A stretch of DNA of 6,312 nt from an uncultured Clostridium sp. (lineage in GTDB: Bacteria > Bacillota > Clostridia > TANB77 > CAG-508). A model generated the notes under the pieces. That model had not been told where the DNA came from. It saw only the letters and a program-made list of their open reading frames with translations, and ran no database searches. The stretch lies in assembly GCA_945610215.1 (NCBI GenBank), contig CALYZR010000041.1:1-6312 (forward strand), read 5' to 3'. Below are positions 1 through 5,583 of the stretch, one piece after another. The position numbers and the translations under genes were made by a program. Within the stretch, counting starts at the first letter, position 1; each line of letters starts with the position of its first letter.

Positions 1-1
1 A

Positions 2-247
2 ATAATAGTTAATATATTAAATGAAATAAAAATAAAGACAAAAAAATTTAATGGAATTAATGTTAACTACTACAAGGCTTATATACCTAAAAATTGTAAG
101 GTGGAAGGCTTCCCCAAAAATATAATATATGAAAGTATGATTTATAACTACAATTACGAAGAAGCTAGAAAAGATATAATTAATAATAGAATTAGAATTA
201 GTAAATTAATTGGAATTAATGGAGAAATTTCGGAAAATGAATTTTGA
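2..247 (+). CDS. C-terminal fragment of an unrecognised protein (5' end outside window)
   Basis: The frame is open from the first bases to a TGA at 245-247, giving 81 residues with no internal stop. It has AT-rich codon use like the neighbouring genes. The fragment is rich in Ile, Asn, Lys and Tyr, with a central stretch reading YKAYIPKNCKVEGFPKNI and a likely helix containing YEEARKDIINNRIRISKLIG. No signal peptide, membrane segment or catalytic motif can be seen in this part. I do not recognise the family. A protein that ends in a short helical tail, such as a patatin-like hydrolase, crossed my mind, but nothing visible supports it. No hairpin terminator follows; the greA promoter begins about 20 bases after the stop. 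Confidence 0.6.
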   Translation: MIVNILNEIKIKTKKFNGINVNYYKAYIPKNCKVEGFPKNIIYESMIYNYNYEEARKDIINNRIRISKLIGINGEISENEF

Positions 248-266
248 AAAACTTAAAATATAATAC

Positions 267-298
267 TTGACAAAAATAAAATTGTAGAGTAGTATAAT
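267..298 (+). promoter_or_regulatory. Probable sigma-A promoter of greA
   Basis: A perfect TTGACA (267-272) precedes a perfect TATAAT (293-298), but the gap is 20 bases, longer than the usual 16-18. A TAGTAT at 290-295 would give a 17-base gap to the same -35 box, so the true -10 register is uncertain. The 11-base string AGTAGTATAAT (288-298) recurs exactly at the promoter of the next gene (846-856). Transcription would start about 25-30 bases before the greA ATG. Confidence 0.7.
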
Positions 299-331
299 GT
301 ATTAAATAATATTTTAAAGGAGAAATGCCAA

Positions 332-808
332 ATGGAAGAAAAAGAAGTATTATTAACACAAGAAGGATATGATAACCTAGAAAAAGAATTAGAATATTTA
401 AAAACAGAGAAAAGAAGTGAGATATCAGAACGTATTAAAGTTGCGTTAGGATTTGGAGATTTATCGGAAAACTCTGAATATGATGAAGCAAAAAATGCAC
501 AAGCTTCAAATGAAATTAAAATAGCAGAATTAGAAAATAAATTAAGATATGCAAAAATAATAGATGAATCTGAAATAGATACAAAAACAGTTCAAGTTGG
601 AAATAAAGTTAAAGTTTTAGATATGGAATATGACGAAGAAGTTGAATATACAATAGTTGGCTCAACAGAAGTAGACTTATCACAAAATAGAATTTCAAAC
701 GAATCACCAATTGGAGCAGCTTTAGTAGGTGCCAAAAAGAACCAAGTAGTAGAAGCTCAAACACCAGGGGGAGTAGCAAAATTTAAAATCTTAGCAATAA
801 AAAAATAG
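332..808 (+). CDS. greA: Transcription elongation factor GreA
   Basis: GreA binds RNA polymerase through the secondary channel and stimulates cleavage of the backtracked transcript 3' end, which rescues stalled elongation complexes in the cytoplasm. The product is 158 residues, the usual GreA length. Residues 1-75 form the N-terminal antiparallel coiled coil, starting with the family-typical LTQEGYDNLEKELEYL. The loop tip GDLSENSEYDEAK (42-54) carries the acidic residues D43 and E46 that coordinate the catalytic Mg ion. Residues about 85-158 form the FKBP-like domain, with SPIGAALVG and TPGGVAKFKIL. The ATG at 332 follows AAAGGAGA (316-323) at good spacing. An out-of-frame ATG at 325 is too close to the binding site. 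The gene has its own promoter and ends in TAG, with no clear terminator before the next promoter. Confidence 0.97.
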   Translation: MEEKEVLLTQEGYDNLEKELEYLKTEKRSEISERIKVALGFGDLSENSEYDEAKNAQASNEIKIAELENKLRYAKIIDESEIDTKTVQVGNKVKVLDMEYDEEVEYTIVGSTEVDLSQNRISNESPIGAALVGAKKNQVVEAQTPGGVAKFKILAIKK

Positions 809-827
809 ATTATTTTACCATTTTATG

Positions 828-856
828 TAGACAAAACCTCTCAAAAGTAGTATAAT
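828..856 (+). promoter_or_regulatory. Probable sigma-A promoter of the SSB-like gene
   Basis: TAGACA (828-833), a 17-base spacer and TATAAT (851-856) make a near-consensus promoter in the gap after greA. The -10 region shares the string AGTAGTATAAT with the greA promoter. Transcription would start near 863, giving a leader of about 65 bases to the TTG start at 929. Confidence 0.75.
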
Positions 857-914
857 AGTATTGTTAAGTAATAAAACACAAAGGTAATGAATAAAATACT
901 ATGGAAAAGTATAA

Positions 915-931
915 GGGAGGAAACAAAATTG
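915..931 (+). promoter_or_regulatory. Strong ribosome binding site that decides a TTG start
   Basis: GGGAGG (915-920) lies 8 bases before an in-frame TTG at 929-931. The upstream in-frame ATG at 887 has only AAGG at 881-884, two bases away, which is too close for normal initiation. Another ATG at 901 is out of frame. This makes TTG 929 the likelier start of the SSB-like gene. Confidence 0.7.
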
Positions 932-1597
932 ATTACAAATTACACAGAAAATAATTACCTAGTTTTAATAGGTAAAATTATTAGCGATAAGACATTTAGT
1001 CACGAAATTTATGGAGAAAGCTTTTACGTATTTAATTTAGAAGTACCACGTTTAAGCGGAAATGAAGATATTATACCAATTACAATATCAGAGAGATTAA
1101 TAGCAAACTTTGATTTAACAATAGGTAGAAAAGTTGTTATAGAAGGGCAATTTAGATCATATAACAGCTACGAGAACGAAAAAAACAGATTAGTGCTAAC
1201 TGTATTTGCAAAAGATATTATTGATTACAAAGAAGAACAAGAAGAAAATGTTTCAAATGAAGTTGTTTTAAATGGATATGTTTGTAAAAAACCAATATAC
1301 AGAAAAACACCATTTGGTAGAGAAATAGCAGATATATTAGTAGCAGTTAATAGAGCATATAATAAATCAGATTACATACCATGTATTGCGTGGGGAAGAA
1401 ATGCTAGATTTTGTGAGAATATGGAAGTCGGAACAGAAGTAAAAGTAATAGGTAGAGTTCAAAGCAGAACTTATGAGAAAAAGTTTGAAGATGGAAGAAT
1501 AGAAGAAAGAGTTGCATATGAAGTATCAATAGGAAGCTTAGAAATAATAAAAAAAGATGAAAATAGCAACCAAAGCGAAGAAGCAGAAGCAATTTAA
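929..1597 (+). CDS. Single-stranded DNA-binding protein-like, tandem OB-folds
   Basis: From TTG 929 the product is 222 residues; from ATG 887 it would be 236. It contains two OB-fold units. The second (residues about 110-207) is clearly SSB-like: NEVVLNGYVCKKPIYRKTPF, then ADILVAVNRAYNKSDYIPCIAWG and VGTEVKVIGRVQSRTYE, the same order of strands and conserved positions as bacterial SSB. The first (about 8-97) is a more diverged copy, starting NNYLVLIGKIISDK and including GRKVVIEGQFRSYNSYENEK. The short tail is acidic and ends SEEAEAI, not the DDDIPF-type tip by which SSB recruits partners. The inferred role is binding ssDNA during replication or repair, possibly as an accessory SSB; two OB units per chain suggest a dimer could match an SSB tetramer. 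The gene is monocistronic, with a promoter before it and a terminator after it. Confidence 0.85.
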   Translation: MITNYTENNYLVLIGKIISDKTFSHEIYGESFYVFNLEVPRLSGNEDIIPITISERLIANFDLTIGRKVVIEGQFRSYNSYENEKNRLVLTVFAKDIIDYKEEQEENVSNEVVLNGYVCKKPIYRKTPFGREIADILVAVNRAYNKSDYIPCIAWGRNARFCENMEVGTEVKVIGRVQSRTYEKKFEDGRIEERVAYEVSIGSLEIIKKDENSNQSEEAEAI

Positions 1598-1613
1598 ATA
1601 TTAACAATACAGG

Positions 1614-1639
1614 AAGAACAGCAATAGCTGTTCTTTTTT
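1614..1639 (+). terminator. Intrinsic terminator after the SSB-like gene
   Basis: A 9-bp perfect stem, AAGAACAGC (1614-1622) with GCTGTTCTT (1627-1635), closes on an AATA loop and runs directly into a T tract (1634-1639). It lies 16 bases after the TAA and before the next promoter, so it separates the SSB-like gene from the following operon. Confidence 0.93.
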
Positions 1640-1660
1640 ATAATCATTTTAAAATTTGTA

Positions 1661-1689
1661 TTGTAAGAAAATGTTAAATATGATATTAT
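1661..1689 (+). promoter_or_regulatory. Probable promoter of the membrane protein-lspA-rluD-rluB operon
   Basis: TTGTAA (1661-1666), a 17-base spacer and TATTAT (1684-1689) lie between the terminator and the next gene. The genes from 1729 to 5537 have gaps of at most 13 bases and no terminator between them, so this is the likely operon promoter. Confidence 0.6.
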
Positions 1690-1728
1690 AGCAATAGAAA
1701 ATTACTATTTAATAATAGAGGAGAAAAA

Positions 1729-3393
1729 ATGGAAAAAGAAAAAAAGACAATAAATAAAAGTTCAATAAGATTTACAATAATGGCTATTGTATTAATTGCA
1801 ATTTTTTGCTTTTCAATATCACCAGTAACATTACAAAATGATACATTTTATACAATAAAAATAGGAGAACATATAATCCAAAATGGAATTGATATGAAGG
1901 ATCCATTTTCTTGGCACGAAAACTTAAGATATACGTATCCGCATTGGTTATATGATGTAGGAATATATTTAATATATAACATTGGTGGACAAGTGGGTAT
2001 TTATATTTCAACAATAGTATTAAGTATAATCCTTGGAATTACAATGTATTTAGTGAATACAAAATTTACTAAAAATAAGCTAACATCATTTATACTTACA
2101 ATAGGGGCAATGTATTTATTGAGAAATTATATAGCTGCAAGAGCTCAACTTGTAACATTTATATTGTTCTTACTTACAGTATATTTTATAGAAATGTTTT
2201 TGGAAACTAAAAAGAAAAGATACGCAGTAGGGCTAATAATCATACCAATAATTATTGCAAATGTTCACTTGGCAGTATTTCCATTTTATTTTGTACTATA
2301 TTTGCCATATATAGTAGAATATATGATATACATTCTTTCAAATTCAGAAATTATAGTAACTACAGCTAGAATAAATAAATTACAAAAAAAGATATTAAAA
2401 GTAACAGATGAAGAAGAAATACAAAAAATAAGGGATGAAATAAATAGATTAGAACAAAAAAATGAAAAAACTATAAAGAAGAAAGAAAAAATAAAAGCAA
2501 ATCCATATAAAATAAAAATTAGAGAAAACGACAACGTAAAAGCTTTAATAATTATAATGATTATATGCTTGTTTACAGGATTACTTACACCACTTGGGAC
2601 AACACCATATACTTATTTAATAAAAACAATGCAAGGAACAACGACACATAATATAAGTGAACATTTGCCACTAACACTTGTACAAAACTTAGAATTTATG
2701 TGTGCATTAATATTTTTTATAGCAATATTAACATTTACAGATACTAAAATAAGGTTAAGAGATTTGTTTATGTTAGGAGGTTTAATATTTCTTACATTTT
2801 ATACAAGAAGACAATTTTCAATGTTTACATTGATATGCGTGATAATTTTAAATAGATTAATAAATGAAATGTTTGATAAATATGATCCAGAAGGTTGCCA
2901 AAAAGCAATAAATAAAATGACAACAATAACTGGAATGATAGTTACTATTTGTTTGGTATTAACAATAAGTGTAATACAATATAAACCTAAAATGAAAAAT
3001 AATTTTATAGATGAAAATTCATATCCAGTAGAAGCAGCAACATATATATTAGAAAATTTAGATGTAAGCAATATAAGATTATATAATGAATATAATTATG
3101 GAAGTTATTTATTATTTAGAGGAATACCAGTATTTATAGATTCAAGAGCAGATTTATATTCACCAGAATTTAATCCAGGAGTAGAAGTGTTTAATGATTA
3201 TATAAATATTTCTGGAATGAATATAGATAACATAGAAGAAAAATTAGATGGATATGGAATAACGCATATGTTAATGTACAAAAAATCAAAATTAAAAAGA
3301 TTTGTAGAACAAAACACAGAAAAATACAAATTACTTTATGAAGATGATAATTTCTGTTTGTTTGAAAGAAAACAAGTAAAAGAGAGTGTATAA
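1729..3393 (+). CDS. Polytopic membrane protein, GT-C glycosyltransferase-like
   Basis: The protein has 554 residues with about ten to twelve hydrophobic segments, near 14-31, 88-109, 118-132, 140-158, 165-204, 270-290, 322-337, 346-378 and 398-417. After the first segment comes a long loop with NDTFYTIKIGEHI (37-49) and DPFSWHENLRYTYPHWLYDV (58-77). Its acidic residues, His and Trp resemble the first external loop of GT-C lipid-linked-sugar transferases. After the last segment is a soluble domain (about 430-548) with NEYNYGSYLLFRGIPVFIDS then RADLY, a pattern I associate with conserved uncharacterised membrane proteins of this type. A Lys/Glu-rich helical stretch (about 213-256) interrupts the membrane part and is probably a cytoplasmic coiled coil. 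The start follows AGAGGAG (1717-1723). The gene leads the operon and overlaps lspA by one base. Substrate and reaction are unknown; a transferase role is inference from topology and loop residues. Confidence 0.7.
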   Translation: MEKEKKTINKSSIRFTIMAIVLIAIFCFSISPVTLQNDTFYTIKIGEHIIQNGIDMKDPFSWHENLRYTYPHWLYDVGIYLIYNIGGQVGIYISTIVLSIILGITMYLVNTKFTKNKLTSFILTIGAMYLLRNYIAARAQLVTFILFLLTVYFIEMFLETKKKRYAVGLIIIPIIIANVHLAVFPFYFVLYLPYIVEYMIYILSNSEIIVTTARINKLQKKILKVTDEEEIQKIRDEINRLEQKNEKTIKKKEKIKANPYKIKIRENDNVKALIIIMIICLFTGLLTPLGTTPYTYLIKTMQGTTTHNISEHLPLTLVQNLEFMCALIFFIAILTFTDTKIRLRDLFMLGGLIFLTFYTRRQFSMFTLICVIILNRLINEMFDKYDPEGCQKAINKMTTITGMIVTICLVLTISVIQYKPKMKNNFIDENSYPVEAATYILENLDVSNIRLYNEYNYGSYLLFRGIPVFIDSRADLYSPEFNPGVEVFNDYINISGMNIDNIEEKLDGYGITHMLMYKKSKLKRFVEQNTEKYKLLYEDDNFCLFERKQVKESV

Positions 3394-3878
3394 TGAAAGA
3401 TAAAAAAATTAATTTTCTAATAATAATTACAATAATTGCAATATTGCTAGACCAAACTATAAAGATAATTATAACAAATAAGCTATTTAATTCTAGTATA
3501 TTAGTGATTCCACACGTATTAAAACTCACATACACACAAAACACAGGAGCAGCTTTTGGGATTGGTAGTAACAGCACATCAATGTTTGTTGCAGTAAATG
3601 TAGTTATAATAGGGTTAATCATATATTTTATATTTTCAAAAAAAGAAGAAATAAGTAGGCTAATATTAATTGCACTTCATTTGATAGTTGCTGGAGGAAT
3701 TAGCAATTTAATAGATAGAATAATAAGAGGATTTGTAATAGATTATATAGATATATCACCATTAATAAGATATCCAGTATTTAATTTAGCTGATATTTTT
3801 ATAGTTGTAGGATGCATAATTATAGCAATTTCCTTAATAAAAGATGTAATACTAAAAAAGAAAAATATAGGAGAATAA
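3393..3878 (+). CDS. lspA: Lipoprotein signal peptidase (signal peptidase II)
   Basis: LspA is an integral membrane aspartyl protease that removes the signal peptide from prolipoproteins after lipid is added to the lipobox cysteine. The product is 161 residues, the usual size, with four membrane segments (about 7-28, 63-81, 88-104 and 133-153). Family motifs are present in order: DQTIK (20-24), TQNTGAAFGI (48-57), GGISNLIDRIIRGFVIDYID (101-120) and VFNLADIF (129-136). The catalytic aspartates would be D117 and D134, with N105, R109 and N131 at their conserved places. Its ATG overlaps the TAA of the upstream gene (TAATG, 3391-3395) and only a weak AGAGAG precedes it, so translation is probably coupled. 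The binding site for rluD lies inside the end of lspA. Confidence 0.97.
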   Translation: MKDKKINFLIIITIIAILLDQTIKIIITNKLFNSSILVIPHVLKLTYTQNTGAAFGIGSNSTSMFVAVNVVIIGLIIYFIFSKKEEISRLILIALHLIVAGGISNLIDRIIRGFVIDYIDISPLIRYPVFNLADIFIVVGCIIIAISLIKDVILKKKNIGE

Positions 3879-3879
3879 A

Positions 3880-4789
3880 ATGCAGAAATATAAAATAGGA
3901 CAAGAAGAACAAAATATTAGACTAGATAAAATAATTGCAACTATAGATGATAGTATATCTAGAACTAGTGTGCAAAGACTTATAGAAGAAGGAAAAATAC
4001 TTGTAAATAAAAAACAAGAAAAGCCTTCGTATAAAGTTATGCAAGGAGATATTATTGAAATAGAGAAGGAAAAGCCACAAGAAATAGATTTAAAACCACA
4101 AGAAATACCAATAGATATAATTTATGAAGATAAAGATATTTTAATAATAAATAAAGCAAAGGGAATGGTTGTACATCCCGGAAATGGTAACCCAGACGGA
4201 ACGCTAGTAAACGCAGTTATGGCAAAATGCAAAGACAGTTTATCTGGAATAGGGGGAAAAATAAGACCAGGAGTAGTTCATAGAATAGATAAAGATACCT
4301 CACGGACTAATAATAATTGCAAAAAATGATAAAGCACACATTAATGTTAGTGAGCAAATAAAAAATAGAAAAGTAGAAAAAACATATATTGCATTAGTTA
4401 GAGGGGATGTTAAAGAAAATCAAGGAATAATTGATATGCCGATTGCAAGAAGTACAAAAGACAGAAAGAAAATGGCAGTTGACAAAAATGGAAAAGAAGC
4501 AATTACTGAATTTAAAGTACTTAAAAGATATAATGGTTATACATTATTAGAAGTAAAAATAAAAACAGGAAGAACCCATCAAATAAGAGTACATATGGCA
4601 GAAATAGGTTATCCAATAGTAGGAGATTATACATATTCAAATGGAAAAAATCCATTTGGAGTAGTAGGACAAATGTTACATGCAGAAAAACTAAAGTTTA
4701 TACATCCAACAACAAACAAAGAAGTAGAATTTGAAGCACCATTACCAGAATATTTTGAAAATGTATTAAAAGAATTATATATAAAATAA
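3880..4789 (+). CDS. rluD: RluD-family 23S rRNA pseudouridine synthase, interrupted by a +1 frameshift
   Basis: Family members convert uridines in 23S rRNA (helix 69 for RluD) to pseudouridine. The zero frame (3880-4329) encodes an N-terminal S4 RNA-binding domain (residues about 13-60) and the start of the catalytic domain, including IIYEDKDILIINKAKGMVVHPGN split at 80-102 and the motif HRIDKDTS (134-141) with catalytic D137. It then meets CGG at 4303-4305 and stops at TGA 4327-4329. Skipping C4303 continues in frame from GGA 4304 as GLIIIAKNDKAHINVSEQ, through GRTHQIRVHM (from about 230), to TAA 4787-4789. The restored protein is 302 residues, normal for the family, with no further lesion. 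Both halves look well conserved, so this is either a decoded frameshift, a very recent mutation or a sequence error. The gene starts one base after lspA, with GGAG at 3870-3873. Confidence 0.9.
4300..4306 (+). other. +1 frameshift site TCA-CGG-A in rluD
   Basis: The extra base is C4303, between TCA (Ser141) and GGA. Dropping it gives the family motif HRIDKDTSGL; keeping it gives a CGG arginine codon and a stop 21 bases after it. There is no homopolymer at the site that would favour an indel, no stop codon at the shift point and no close upstream Shine-Dalgarno-like sequence of the kind found in prfB. The nearest such string is in CCAGGAG, roughly 30 bases upstream. Confidence 0.85.
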
Positions 4790-4802
4790 AGAAGGAAATT
4801 TT

Positions 4803-5537
4803 ATGGAAGAGATTAGACTACAAAAATATTTAGCAAATAATGGTGTTGCCTCAAGAAGAAAATGCGAAGAACTAATCAAGCAGGGCAGAATAAAAGTGAA
4901 TGGCAAAATATTTACAGAACTAGGAACAAAAATAGAGCCAAATAAGGATATAATAGAATATAATGGAAAAGCAATAAAAAATACAAATACAGAGCATACA
5001 TATATACTATTGAACAAGCCAATAGACTATGTTACAACTGTAAAAGACCAATTTAATAGAAATACAGTATTAGATTTAGTGAAAACAAATAAAAGATTAG
5101 TACCAGTTGGTAGATTAGATATGTATACATCAGGAGCGATAATACTAACAGATGATGGAGATTTTGTATATAAGATAACACATCCAAAACATGAAATACC
5201 AAAAACATACAATGTTACAGTAGCTGGAGAAGTTTCAAGCGAAGATGTAGAAATATTAAAAAATGGTGTTGATATAGGCGATTTTGTAACAAGCAAAGCA
5301 GAAGTAAAAATACTAAAAATAGATGAACAAAAAAATGTAAGTAGATTGCAAATAACAATACATGAAGGAAAAAATAGGCAAGTTAGAAGAATGTGTGAGG
5401 CAATAGGAAAAAAAGTAATTAGTCTTCATAGAAGTAAAATAGGAAACTTAACAGTAAAAGATTTGCCATTAGGTACATGGAGATACTTAAATAAAAAAGA
5501 AGTAGAAACACTATTAAATACTATTGAAAAAAAATAA
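4803..5537 (+). CDS. rluB: RluB-type pseudouridine synthase (RsuA/RluB family)
   Basis: The product is 244 residues and intact. An S4 domain opens the protein, with IRLQKYLANNGVASRRKCEE (4-23) and QGRIKVNGK (27-35). The catalytic domain follows, with YILLNKP (67-73), VGRLDMYTSGAIILTDDGDF (102-121) and the likely catalytic aspartate D106, then HPKHEIPKTYNV and EGKNRQVRRMCEAIGKKVISL near the C-terminus. These are signatures of the RsuA/RluB/RluE/RluF group, which modifies rRNA uridines. RluB, acting on 23S rRNA, is the usual assignment in Firmicutes, but the exact target cannot be read from sequence. In the GRLD motif region MYTSGAII replaces the more common KDTEGLLL, a mild variation. AAGGA (4792-4796) lies 6 bases before the ATG. 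The gene follows rluD by 13 bases, probably co-transcribed. Confidence 0.92.
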   Translation: MEEIRLQKYLANNGVASRRKCEELIKQGRIKVNGKIFTELGTKIEPNKDIIEYNGKAIKNTNTEHTYILLNKPIDYVTTVKDQFNRNTVLDLVKTNKRLVPVGRLDMYTSGAIILTDDGDFVYKITHPKHEIPKTYNVTVAGEVSSEDVEILKNGVDIGDFVTSKAEVKILKIDEQKNVSRLQITIHEGKNRQVRRMCEAIGKKVISLHRSKIGNLTVKDLPLGTWRYLNKKEVETLLNTIEKK

Positions 5538-5552
5538 ACTTATATATATAAT
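5524..5552 (+). promoter_or_regulatory. Probable promoter of the S1-domain gene, overlapping the end of rluB
   Basis: TTGAAA (5524-5529), a 17-base spacer and TATAAT (5547-5552) fit a sigma-A promoter. The -35 box lies in the last codons of rluB. Transcription would start near 5559, leaving a leader of about 25 bases that contains AAAGGAGA before the ATG at 5584. The surrounding sequence is very A/T-rich, so chance matches are easier here. Confidence 0.55.
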
Positions 5553-5583
5553 AAAATAAACAAAAGAAAAAGGAGAAAACTAT

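Noticed and set aside
809..827. A terminator directly after greA
   Set aside because: The gap contains no stem with meaningful pairing followed by a T tract; it is only A/T-rich sequence ahead of the next promoter.
1404..1607. Minus-strand open frame across the end of the SSB-like gene
   Set aside because: Its leucine- and phenylalanine-rich product is the shadow of Lys/Glu-rich coding on the + strand. The same holds for the minus-strand frames within 1784-3622 and 4775-5296.
4296..4330. A -1 slippery-sequence explanation for the rluD break
   Set aside because: The downstream homology needs exactly one base to be skipped (+1) at C4303. The A-run near 4320 lies after the point where the zero frame has already lost family similarity.
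4436..4789. A separate 117-residue gene starting at ATG 4436
   Set aside because: The same frame is homologous to RluD well before this ATG, from 4304 on, and no ribosome binding site precedes it. It is the second half of rluD, not its own gene.
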